64,000 nucleotides of DNA from Allorhizobium undicola ORS 992 = ATCC 700741. GTDB taxonomy: Bacteria > Pseudomonadota > Alphaproteobacteria > Rhizobiales > Rhizobiaceae. Position 1 is the stretch's first letter, and each line of letters opens with the position of its first letter. The stretch is taken from NCBI RefSeq assembly GCF_000621665.1, contig NZ_KK211327.1, forward strand, positions 37,699 to 101,698, read 5' to 3'. Positions 8,910 through 16,843 of the stretch are shown one piece after another. Under the pieces are notes generated by a model, which was not told where the DNA came from, did no database searches, and saw nothing but the letters and a program-made list of their open reading frames with translations. The position numbers and the translations under genes are program-made.

Positions 8910-10769
8910 ATGGGGAAGCAGTTGCAAAATTCTCGACTTCACCGGGCTTGCGTGGCAGCCCTTCTTGCGGGCGTAACGCTGGTGGGCGCAGGCACCCAGC
9001 CTGTCATGGCAACCACGCTGATGGAACTGCTGCGCGGCGGGCCTGCCGCGCAGAAGCGCCAGCCGCCACCGCAGGAAGTCATTCCGCCCCAGCAGCTGGC
9101 CGATCCTGAGCCGCTGCAAAAAGTGGATGCTCCGAAATACTATACCTACAAGGCAGAAAAGCCCCGGCTGATTGCCATCACCGCACCGGCCACGCCCATT
9201 GCCGTGTTTGGCGCCGATCATGATATTGCGCAGGCGCAACTGGCCATGTCGCAGGTGCAGGTTTTTGCCGTGCCGGACGTGGCCCAGGCGGTTGAGGCCT
9301 ATTACAACAATAAGGGCGCGCCGATCTGGGTCAGCGATGCCGGGGTGAGCGACAAGGGCCGTCAGGCGATGGAAGCGCTGGCCGGTGCCGAAGCCGTTGG
9401 GCTTGAGCCTGGCGACTACGCGGTCAAGGTGCCGGACGGGTTGGATGGCATGGATGCCGACGCACGCCGCAAGGCGCTGATGAAGGTGGAGCTTGATCTC
9501 TCCGCCAAGCTTCTGACCTATGTGCAGGATACGACGCGCGGACGGTTGGATCCCAACAAGATCTCCGGTTATCACGATTTCAAGCGCAAGGCCGTCAACC
9601 TGCAACCCGTGCTGGATCTTTTGCGCACCAGCCCGGATGTCGCTGCCTATCTACGCGGACGTGATCCGGCGAACCCGCAATTTGCCGCGCTCAAGACCGA
9701 GTTGCAGCGCCTGTTGAGCGAAGATCGTCAGCAGCAGCAGGCGCCGGTGCGCATCAAGCCGAACACCTTGCTGAAGCCCGGCGGCTCCAGCCCGGAACTG
9801 CCGAATATCATTGCTGGCGTCAAGGCATTTGGCAGCGATTCGCTGAAGACCGAACACGCCCTGACCCTGACCAATTATACCGGCGGCCTGGACTATACGC
9901 CTGAACTGGTGGCGCTGGTGGAAGGCTATCAGAAGGAGCGGGGCCTCAAGGCCGATGGCGTGATCGGCAATGCCACGATCCGCACCATGGTGGGCCATTC
10001 CAATGCGGAGAAGATCGAAAAACTGGTGATTGCCATGGAGCAGCTGCGCTGGCTGCCCAACGATCTGGGGCCGCGTTACGTCTTCATCAACCAGCCTGCC
10101 TTCGAGGCCTATTACATCAATGATCGCCAGCAGCAATTGGCCATGCGCGTTGTTGTGGGTGCGCCGCAGCACCAGACGTTCTTCTTCCAGAACATGATCC
10201 AGACGGTTGAGTTCAACCCTTACTGGGGCGTGCCGCGCTCGATCATCGTCAACGAATTCATGCCGAAACTGCGGCAGGATCCAAGCTATCTGGACAGGCT
10301 TGGTTACGAGGTGAGCTACAAGGGCCGCAAGGTTAACTCCTCGCAGCTCGACTGGAACGCAAATCCCGATGTGGATGTGCGTCAGCCGCCAAGCAGCGAC
10401 AACGCGCTGGGTGATCTGAAGATCCTCTTCCCGAATGCCCATGCCATCTATATGCACGATACCCCCGCCAAGAGCTTTTTCAAGCGCGACATGCGCGCGC
10501 TCAGCCATGGTTGCGTGCGCTTGGCGGAGCCGCGCGTGATGGCCGCTGCCGTCATGGGAACGACGGTTGACGACATCAACCAGCAGATTGCCTCCGGCCA
10601 GAACCGTGCTGTGCAGGTGCCGCAGAAATTCCCGGTCTATGTTTCCTATTTCACAGCATGGCCCGACAAGGATGGTGCGGTGCGCTATTACGACGACATC
10701 TACAGCCGCGATGAAGCGACCCGAAAGGCATTCATCGCTACGTCGGAAGCCCGTCAGGCGCAGAGCTGA
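8910..10769 (+). CDS. Murein L,D-transpeptidase, YkuD domain (YcbB-like)
   Basis: A periplasmic enzyme that forms 3-3 cross-links in peptidoglycan or attaches proteins to it. An N-terminal signal peptide (basic HRACVA, hydrophobic LLAGVTLVG, cut near MAT) is followed by a long alpha-rich region. A peptidoglycan-binding repeat follows around residues 330-355 (VALVEGYQKERGLKADGVIG). The YkuD domain spans about 370-570, with AIYMHDTP and the catalytic SHGCVRL (Cys about residue 535). The 619 residues suit the large YcbB-like class. The start is not certain because the site before 8910 is weak. A good terminator follows. Confidence 0.9.
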   Translation: MGKQLQNSRLHRACVAALLAGVTLVGAGTQPVMATTLMELLRGGPAAQKRQPPPQEVIPPQQLADPEPLQKVDAPKYYTYKAEKPRLIAITAPATPIAVFGADHDIAQAQLAMSQVQVFAVPDVAQAVEAYYNNKGAPIWVSDAGVSDKGRQAMEALAGAEAVGLEPGDYAVKVPDGLDGMDADARRKALMKVELDLSAKLLTYVQDTTRGRLDPNKISGYHDFKRKAVNLQPVLDLLRTSPDVAAYLRGRDPANPQFAALKTELQRLLSEDRQQQQAPVRIKPNTLLKPGGSSPELPNIIAGVKAFGSDSLKTEHALTLTNYTGGLDYTPELVALVEGYQKERGLKADGVIGNATIRTMVGHSNAEKIEKLVIAMEQLRWLPNDLGPRYVFINQPAFEAYYINDRQQQLAMRVVVGAPQHQTFFFQNMIQTVEFNPYWGVPRSIIVNEFMPKLRQDPSYLDRLGYEVSYKGRKVNSSQLDWNANPDVDVRQPPSSDNALGDLKILFPNAHAIYMHDTPAKSFFKRDMRALSHGCVRLAEPRVMAAAVMGTTVDDINQQIASGQNRAVQVPQKFPVYVSYFTAWPDKDGAVRYYDDIYSRDEATRKAFIATSEARQAQS

Positions 10770-10800
10770 GGCGTTTGCGGCAGGCCATAAAAGCTCAAAA

Positions 10801-10823
10801 CCCGGCAGAGATGCCGGGTTTTT
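10801..10823 (+). terminator. Rho-independent terminator after L,D-transpeptidase
   Basis: CCCGGCA-GAGA-TGCCGGG followed by six T residues, about 30 bases after the transpeptidase stop codon. Confidence 0.92.
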
Positions 10824-10852
10824 TATTGCACTTGAAAAATCTTAGAGCATTT

Positions 10853-10946
10853 TCAGGAAAAGTGGAAACCGGTTTTCCGTCCGGAAATGCGTAAAAACAA
10901 ACAGTTAGAGCCTTTCCCTGTTTCCATGAAACAGGGAAAGGCTCTA
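10853..10946. repeat. AGAGCATTTTCAGG-type dispersed palindromic repeat
   Basis: A two-part element. The first part reads AGAGCATTTTCAGGAAAAGT and continues through CCGGTTTTCCG to AAATGCG. The second (10906-10946) is a nearly perfect inverted repeat built on CCTTTCCCTGTTT. Close relatives lie at 39347-39415 (inverted) and 43264-43367. The outer TAG of the second palindrome, read on the minus strand, is the stop codon of the PilZ gene. This kind of element recurs at other gene ends in the window. Confidence 0.85.
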
Positions 10947-11555
10947 GAGAAACTCGCTCAATGCATCGCGCGATTGCAGCGTGCTGAACTCGATAGCCAC
11001 GCCTTCCAGAAAGTGGCGCACCACCCGGCCGCGCATATTGCCAAGCCGAACGGGGGCGCCAAGATTGGGCCGGACGTCCACGGTGATTGCTGCCCCTGAC
11101 AGGGAAAGGTCCATGATGCGGCAGGCATAGCTGCGGCCGTCTTCCAGATGTATTTCGGTCTGGGTCTTGCGTGGCGTGAGGCGGTCGTGACGACGGTCCT
11201 CGGGCAAGCCCAGCTCATGCTTGTTGGCAAGCCAGGTCAGTTGCGCGGCCAGCTTTTCCCGCTTGCGGTCTGTGGCGGTGATAGAAATGACAAAGCCGTC
11301 CTCGGTGCATTTCACCACGCTCCCTTCTATGCGTCCGACATGCTCGAGATAGGCGATGATGCGTTGGCCTGCGACTGGCCGGGCAGCGCAGAGAAAGCGC
11401 ACGTCGCCGGGCGACATGTCCATGGTCACACAGGCATATTCGTCATGCGTGGGAAGCATCAGCCGACCTTCAAGCCGCACCGCAACGCGCTGGAAGGCGC
11501 GCTGAACATGCCGTCTCGCCGGTGCTGTGGAGTGCGAAGGTTGAAAGGAATACAT
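10944..11555 (-). CDS. Tandem PilZ-domain protein
   Basis: A soluble 203-residue protein with two PilZ-like segments. The first, around residues 15-110, opens with RAFQRVAVRLEGRL; the second, around residues 120-200, has RLTPRKTQTEIHLEDG and then IMDLSLSGAAI. The RxxxR plus D/NxSxxG pattern, which binds cyclic di-GMP, is clearest in the second domain (R..TPRK and DLSLSG). It is a likely effector for the nucleotide made and degraded by the GGDEF and EAL proteins elsewhere in the window. The stop codon lies inside a palindromic repeat. Confidence 0.85.
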   Translation of the reverse strand: MYSFQPSHSTAPARRHVQRAFQRVAVRLEGRLMLPTHDEYACVTMDMSPGDVRFLCAARPVAGQRIIAYLEHVGRIEGSVVKCTEDGFVISITATDRKREKLAAQLTWLANKHELGLPEDRRHDRLTPRKTQTEIHLEDGRSYACRIMDLSLSGAAITVDVRPNLGAPVRLGNMRGRVVRHFLEGVAIEFSTLQSRDALSEFL

Positions 11556-11937
11556 GACATGCTTCTTAATAAAATGACCCTCACCATATATTAGAGAACA
11601 TGTCTTAATAGAGGGTTGTGGGTTGCGCCGCCAATGTGTTCCGTCTTGACCCGCCTTTGGTGCCGGGTGGGTATTTCAGTGCTCGAGTCATTTCTGTAAA
11701 GAAATGAAAAATATATGTTTTCAAGCATTGTTGCCGATGGTGTGGACTGCGCCGGAAAATCGCCTTTCGCGATAAGCTGTGGATAAGGTTTTGCGCGCAA
11801 AGCGTTTATCCCCGTGTGCAGCGCTGCCTTCAGGCGATTTTCAAGGCAGGAGCGAATGCCTTGCCCAACAGAGAGATTCCACCGGGTTTCCTCCGTTTCT
11901 GGTTGCAAATAAAGGCACAATTAACGCTATGGGGGAA

Positions 11938-12125
11938 TGTCGCTTGCTGCCTCCACATCTCTGTGACATGCATCTCGTGATTGTTCCTGCCGCCCGGTGC
12001 TACTGACCTCGGCTGCGAGCGGCATCGATCAGGTGAAGTGTCACGCCTTTTTATCGGCGCCGATACTTCATGCGTCATCTATTCGGCTATCACCTTGCCG
12101 TCCGGCCCAGCCGGACGGCTTTTTT
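11938..12125 (+). ncRNA. Candidate intergenic small RNA
   Basis: A promoter-like TTGCAA (11903-11908), a 17-base spacer and GCTATG (11926-11931) precede about 190 bases without a coding frame. That stretch ends in a strong terminator. Because both neighbouring genes are on the opposite strand, this terminator has no annotated transcript to serve. Another inverted repeat (TATCGGCGCCGATA, about 12052) lies inside. The boundaries are inferred; I do not recognise an RNA family. Confidence 0.35.
12097..12125 (+). terminator. Orphan plus-strand terminator
   Basis: GCCGTCCGGC (12097-12106) pairs with GCCGGACGGC (12110-12119) and is followed by six T residues on the plus strand. The minus-strand reading has no T run after the stem, so the direction is clear. 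Confidence 0.8.
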
Positions 12126-12160
12126 GGTTTCCTTCATCGCAGCCAAGGCAGCAACCGGGT

Positions 12161-14089
12161 CTATTTGAAGGTGAGCGTTACGCCGGTCTTGTCATAGGCA
12201 ATCTCCGCATCGCCGCCCTGAACGACCACCTCGGCAAATTTCCCCTCAAGCGTTCCGGCATAGATCAGGCGGATGGCTGTGCCTTTGGCGGGGGCGGCAT
12301 TTGCGGCAATCTGTACGAGGAGGCGCGCATCGGCGATGTGGGCGGTCTTTGCGATGGTCAATGCCGGTTGATCGGATTTCGTCACAGTCAGGGCGACATT
12401 CGCATCCTTCGTGGCCGTAAACTGACCGTCGATCGCAACGGTCGCAGGGCTGTTGACCTGAAGCGTTCCGGCTTCGACGAAGACGTCGCCCTTGCCAAGC
12501 GCAGAGGGTGAGAGTGCTGCAAGCGTTCCGCCTGCGATGAGTGTGCCGCCGCCATAACTGTTTGCGCCGCTCAGCGATAACAGGCCGCTGCCGAGCTTCT
12601 TCAGCCTGCCCGCGCCGGAAATATCGTTTTTCCAGCTATCTGCGGCATGGTAGCCGCCCAGCCCGGCATCCATCGTCACCGTCACGTCGCCGTTGAAGGC
12701 GCCATAGCCATCGGCGGCGGCAAAGAGGTTTAGCCTGCCCCAACCTTCGGCGTCGTTGAGAATGGGATAGCCAGAGGCAATTTCGGTTGTCTTCAAGACC
12801 ACGCGCCTTTGTTCCGCGCTCAGATAAGGCAGACGGGTTTCCAGTAGCACTTCCGCGCCCTTCGGCACGATTGGCGGCAGGTTTGCATCGGTAATCTGCG
12901 GATAGCCATAGGTCAGCCGCTGGTTGAAAAACGACTTGTTGGCCGCATAATTTGCAAAGCCGTCCTGCGGGATGGCCTGATGGGCGCGGGCGAAAAGCTC
13001 GGCAAAGCTCGTGCTGCCGGTCTCATGGCTCAGCCAGCTTTGCGTCTGCTGATAGGCCTCGGTTTTCAGCGGGGCATATTCCGAGCGGTTGAGATTATAG
13101 GCGACGACAGCGGTGGCCTGAACCCGACCGCCAATGACATCGAAGGTCTGATGCATTCCCGCGAGAATGCGGTTTTCGCCCATCAACATCGCGCGCGTCA
13201 GCATTTCCTGATAACGTTGCGGCACCAGATAGGCCATGGTCAGCGCATTGCGCCAGCCTTCGGCGGTGTGCCCGCTGGGAAAGCCGCCATCGCCTGCTGG
13301 CTTGGAGCTTTTGGCGGGCATCAGCTGCGGCAGCACGGCCACCTTGTCGCTGGCGCGGAAGGGGCGGGCATATTTGTAAAAGCGCTTGGCGGGTTCGGTC
13401 GAACCGTTTTCGCTTGTCGCATTCATAAGGTCCACGGCTTTGCCCAGATCGGCATTGTCCTTCGAGCCCACGCCGCGATCATTGCCCTTGTCGTCGTATT
13501 TCACCGTCGTTGCGTCCGGCGCCATGTCGGTGATCGTGGTGATCTGGCGCGTTCCCTTGCGCCAGGCCTCCGTCAATGGACCAAGGCCGTCGGTAATGCT
13601 GTAGGCCTTGTTGCGCCGGTCATCGAGATAGGCGGCAAGGGCCTGTTCCGGTGTGCGGGCCGCTGTCACCTTTTCGGAATAGGCAATATTGGCCTCGTGA
13701 ATTTCCGGGTGTTTCTTCACCCCATCCGTAGCGCTGCCGGGCAGGCCATCCCAATCGGATTTGACAACGGCTGCGCAGCCATTTGCTTCGGGGGCGTCCT
13801 GATCGGCATCCACGAAGGCGCTTCTTGGCGTCCACAGGTCGAGGAAGCCCGACAGGACCCGCACACCGGCATTGGTTTCGAGGGTGGCCATGCAGGCGAT
13901 GCCGCGCTGATTGGTTGCCCCTGTATCGACATAGGCCGGGACCCCGGAGGGCGCGGGAGCGCTGTCTTCATGCCCAAGGCCGGAAGGCGGGGCCGGGACG
14001 GACGAGCCTGCGGCAATGGCCAGCGCAGGCGTGAGCGCGGTGGCAAAGGCAAGCATGGGCAAAAGGCGGAATCGGCGCGACGATGACAT
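12161..14089 (-). CDS. Secreted PAP2-type acid phosphatase with autotransporter-type repeat
   Basis: A 642-residue exported protein. A signal peptide (SSRRFRLLPMLAFATALTP, cut near AIAA) is followed by a class A acid phosphatase domain. The three PAP2 motifs are KYARPF, PSGHT and ENRILAGMHQTFD, holding the Lys/Arg, His and Arg/His/Asp catalytic residues. After about residue 430 comes a beta-rich tail with an autotransporter-associated repeat (LSGANSYGGGTLIAGGTL). No C-terminal beta-barrel follows, so self-export through the outer membrane is not expected. I chose the ATG at 14089 for its AGAGG site and signal peptide. Confidence 0.82.
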   Translation of the reverse strand: MSSSRRFRLLPMLAFATALTPALAIAAGSSVPAPPSGLGHEDSAPAPSGVPAYVDTGATNQRGIACMATLETNAGVRVLSGFLDLWTPRSAFVDADQDAPEANGCAAVVKSDWDGLPGSATDGVKKHPEIHEANIAYSEKVTAARTPEQALAAYLDDRRNKAYSITDGLGPLTEAWRKGTRQITTITDMAPDATTVKYDDKGNDRGVGSKDNADLGKAVDLMNATSENGSTEPAKRFYKYARPFRASDKVAVLPQLMPAKSSKPAGDGGFPSGHTAEGWRNALTMAYLVPQRYQEMLTRAMLMGENRILAGMHQTFDVIGGRVQATAVVAYNLNRSEYAPLKTEAYQQTQSWLSHETGSTSFAELFARAHQAIPQDGFANYAANKSFFNQRLTYGYPQITDANLPPIVPKGAEVLLETRLPYLSAEQRRVVLKTTEIASGYPILNDAEGWGRLNLFAAADGYGAFNGDVTVTMDAGLGGYHAADSWKNDISGAGRLKKLGSGLLSLSGANSYGGGTLIAGGTLAALSPSALGKGDVFVEAGTLQVNSPATVAIDGQFTATKDANVALTVTKSDQPALTIAKTAHIADARLLVQIAANAAPAKGTAIRLIYAGTLEGKFAEVVVQGGDAEIAYDKTGVTLTFK

Positions 14090-14356
14090 GAAAAAGCCTC
14101 TCGGTTGCAAATGGCACGGGCATAAGCATGGCGCATGACGCCATCATGAAGGTGATGAGTATATTCATTCGTCAGGTTGCTGAATTAAATGAGAGGTCTT
14201 CACGCCCGTCAAGCGCTCTGTGTTTTCTATTCGTGACAAGTCTCTCCGTAACCCGTCCGGCGTCAGTCTGCTGTTATTGCTCAGTGGCGTTTTGTTGTCT
14301 TCTCTTTGTCTGTTTCCTGTTTTATGCCTTGCTGGCAGATAAAGGAACGCGCGCAT

Positions 14357-15148
14357 ATGAGTGACAGGCAGTGGGAGCCGCCCCGAGGCGAAGAGGACGA
14401 GAACGAGAACGAGGCTTTGGCCCCTCAGGGGGGGGCGGCACGGCGCGAACGTGAGCGCGTTTTCAACATTCCCGGACCATTGCTCAGCCTGCTGCTGTTC
14501 ATGGGGGTTATTTTTGCCATTCAGAACTGGATCACCTCGGACGAAATTGCTGAGTGGATTACGCTCGAATTCGGCTTTCTGCCCGTGCGCTATACATTCC
14601 CTCTGGCCGAGCAGGATCTCGCCTGGCTCTGGACGCCCGTTACCTATTCGCTCCTGCACGGCAATGTGCAGCATTACCTTTTCAATGCCGTTGCGTTGGC
14701 GGCCTTCGGTACGCCGGTTTTCCTGCGCATCGGCTTGCTTCGCTTCATGGCGATGTGGCTGGTTTGTGCTGCTGGCGGTGCAGCGGTTCACGCGGCCTTG
14801 TTCTGGCAGGATCAAACCGTGCTGGTGGGCGCATCGGGTGTTATATCCGGGGTGATGGGTGGTCTGTGCCGGTTTGCGCTGGGTGCGGAGTTCAGGGAGC
14901 CCTGGTTTCGGGAGGAGCGTTTTCTAGTGCCGCGTATGACGGTGATTACATCGCTTCGCCGCCGCACGGTTGTCACCTTCGCGTTCGCCTATCTGCTGCT
15001 CAACAGTCTTGTGGCCTTCGGCATCAATCTTCTGGGTGGCGAATCGGGCGCTATTGCCTGGGATGTCCATATTGCCGGCTTCCTGATCGGATTTTTGGGT
15101 TTTGCCCTTTTCGACCGTTCGGGCGCTAGTGGCGCAAGCCACTCATAA
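14357..15148 (+). CDS. Rhomboid-family intramembrane serine protease
   Basis: A 263-residue inner-membrane protease. A charged N-terminal tail rich in Glu (EEDENENEA) precedes six or so membrane helices. The catalytic Ser is in LVGASGVISG and the His in WDVHIAGFLIGF, and an HGN motif (SLLHGNVQHYLFN) occurs in the second helix, as in the family. The ATG at 14357 follows AAAGGA at a good distance; a frame extension upstream is not needed. It is divergent from the phosphatase gene. Substrates are unknown. Confidence 0.9.
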   Translation: MSDRQWEPPRGEEDENENEALAPQGGAARRERERVFNIPGPLLSLLLFMGVIFAIQNWITSDEIAEWITLEFGFLPVRYTFPLAEQDLAWLWTPVTYSLLHGNVQHYLFNAVALAAFGTPVFLRIGLLRFMAMWLVCAAGGAAVHAALFWQDQTVLVGASGVISGVMGGLCRFALGAEFREPWFREERFLVPRMTVITSLRRRTVVTFAFAYLLLNSLVAFGINLLGGESGAIAWDVHIAGFLIGFLGFALFDRSGASGASHS

Positions 15149-15392
15149 GACTGCCGTTTTTCTGGACCGGTATATGAAAAGGCGGCGCGCTTCTATCTGC
15201 GCGTGTTGCATCCTCTCTAAAATAAAGGCACATTATCGTTATCGGCGGGTTGTTGGAGGACAACACGCCGCGCACCCGCAAAGGAGGCGGGCGCAGAGGG
15301 CAGTTGCAGCCGATGCTTTCTCCTTGGAATACGCCTTGGACCTGCCTGCCTGGATTTCGTGAATGCCGGAGATTTGCTGAAGGAGGGAAGCA

Positions 15393-15827
15393 ATGTCTGT
15401 GACAGTCAGAATGATTCTGGATGAAAAGGGCCGCAACGTCGTTACCCTTGGTCCAACGGTGACGCTGGGGGAGGCCGCCGCAACGCTGCATCAAAACAAG
15501 ATCGGTGCTGTCGTGGTGGTCGGTATGGAAAATCGCATAGTCGGGATTTTTACCGAACGCGATCTGGCCTCGGCAATCGGCCGCATGGGGGCGCAAGCGC
15601 TTGAGCTTCCGGTGTCCAAGTTCATGACCGCCAACGTCCATCGCTGCAACGAAGACAGCACGGTCAATGAGTTGATGGAGCTTATGAGCAGCAAGCGCTT
15701 CCGCCACGTTCCCGTGGAAAGCGACAGCAAGCTGATCGGCATCATCTCGATCGGCGACGTCGTGAAGCAGCGTATTCGCGAGGTGGAAATGGAAGCCGAA
15801 CATATCAAGGCCTATATCGCAGGATAA
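15393..15827 (+). CDS. CBS-domain pair protein
   Basis: A 144-residue protein made of two CBS repeats (about residues 8-65 and 75-130), the module that binds adenine nucleotides or SAM. Typical strings are GIFTERDLASAI and GIISIGDVVKQRI. There is no additional catalytic domain. GGAGGGAAGC just before the ATG is a good ribosome site. Stand-alone CBS proteins of this type are common in Rhizobiales, and the partner is unknown. Confidence 0.9.
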   Translation: MSVTVRMILDEKGRNVVTLGPTVTLGEAAATLHQNKIGAVVVVGMENRIVGIFTERDLASAIGRMGAQALELPVSKFMTANVHRCNEDSTVNELMELMSSKRFRHVPVESDSKLIGIISIGDVVKQRIREVEMEAEHIKAYIAG

Positions 15828-15839
15828 GCGGCCCTAAAT

Positions 15840-15885
15840 CAAAGACATGCTTCACGGGTCTGATGGTCCTTGAGGCGTGTCTTTG
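15840..15885 (+). terminator. Hairpin after CBS gene
   Basis: CAAAGACATGC pairs with GCGTGTCTTTG across a 24-base loop, just past the CBS stop. It lacks a T run, so termination is only a suggestion. Confidence 0.4.
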
Positions 15886-15984
15886 AACGCGAATATCATG
15901 CCGCTGAAGAAGCGATCTTTCCGTCACTTTGCACTGGTCCTGAAATAATGGGAGAGTGCCGCGGTTTCCGCTAATTATAGCGCC

Positions 15985-16636
15985 GATCTGACGATGGCGG
16001 CCGATATCGGACTGTCGCATACCGCCATCCGTCGGATATGGGCCGCATTCGGCCTGCATCCGCACCGTGCCGAAACGTTCAAGTTTTCCTCTGATCCGCT
16101 CTTCGTCGGCCTCTATATGTCGTCCCCGGACCGGGTGATATCATACTCTGCGTTGATGAGAAATCGCAAATCCAGACACTACATCGCTGTTCGCGGCGCT
16201 CGACATTACCGCCAGCGCGGTGATCGGCCATGGCTATAAGCGTCACCGGCAACCGAATTCCTCGACTTCCTGAAGCGGATCGACGCTGAAATGCCCGTTG
16301 GGCCGGACGTGCATCTGGTGATGGACACTACGCGACACACAAGACTCAGAGAGTCAAAGCATGGCTTGCGCGCCGTCCGCACTGGCATGTTTATTTCACG
16401 CCAACGTCGGCATTCTGGATCAATCAGGTCGAGCGCTGGTTCGCGGAGTTGACACCAAAGCAGTTGCAGCGCGGTGTACACCGCTCCACCGCAGAGTTGG
16501 AAGCTGACATCGACGCCTTCATCCAAAGCCACAACGAAAGACCAACGCCGTACAAGTGGGTCAAATCCGCCGACCAGATCCTCGCGTCCGTCAATCGCTT
16601 CAGCCAAAAGACAATAAACCGCACTTCAGATTCAGA
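15985..16636 (+). pseudogene. Decayed IS630-family transposase
   Basis: Broken pieces of an IS630-type transposase can be read in all three frames. They are LSHTAIRRIWAAFGLHPHR, then CVDEKSQIQ (first catalytic Asp), then FAALDITA, then VMD (second Asp), then WINQVERWF (catalytic Glu), and finally the C-terminal stretch containing RGVHRSTAELEADIDAF. About 80 N-terminal residues are absent. A stretch between KSQIQ and the FAAL segment is deleted. At least two single-base losses shift the frame (near 16247 and 16326). No intact terminal inverted repeats were found. The 3-prime end runs directly into a Bru-RS-like repeat. It is clearly non-functional. Confidence 0.88.
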
Positions 16637-16640
16637 TGAC

Positions 16641-16740
16641 TGCTGCATAATTTCTTAAATCGGAATCGATTTAAGAAATTATGCAGCAGATTTAAAATGC
16701 TACAGCGCCGTGCGTTTGACAAAACGCACGGCGCTGTAGC
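16641..16740. repeat. Bru-RS-like two-hairpin repeat
   Basis: Module one (16641-16688) is an inverted repeat based on TGCTGCATAATTTCTTAAAT, and module two (16699-16740) on GCTACAGCGCCGTGCGTTT. The two are joined by TTTAAAAT. The order and orientation match the copy at 57395. It directly follows the IS630 remnant and lies about 100 bases upstream of the degP-type gene. Confidence 0.85.
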
Positions 16741-16843
16741 TGTGGGTGGGGCGTTCATTGCCACAATTTGCCCCTCATCGGTCTATTTTCCTTGTCTGAA
16801 TTCATGTGTAAGCCCATATAAAACCACAGCAAGAGGAGTTTTC

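Larger units (their letters stand above)
11556..12160. other. 600-base gap holding a candidate small RNA
   Basis: Both flanking genes run on the minus strand. The only long frame (11591-11920, minus) has no family resemblance and no ribosome site I can defend. The gap instead contains a plus-strand promoter-like pair and a plus-strand terminator, listed separately. Confidence 0.6.

Noticed and set aside
11591..11920. 109-residue minus-strand frame in the gap upstream of the PilZ gene
   Set aside because: No family resemblance, no ribosome site, and it overlaps the candidate promoter of the small RNA.
15126..15803. 225-residue minus-strand frame opposite the CBS gene
   Set aside because: Antisense shadow; the CBS gene on the plus strand has two recognisable domains and a ribosome site.
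16641..16740. Possible CRISPR-like repeat unit
   Set aside because: The palindromes are dispersed single copies tens of kilobases apart, without regular spacers or cas genes.
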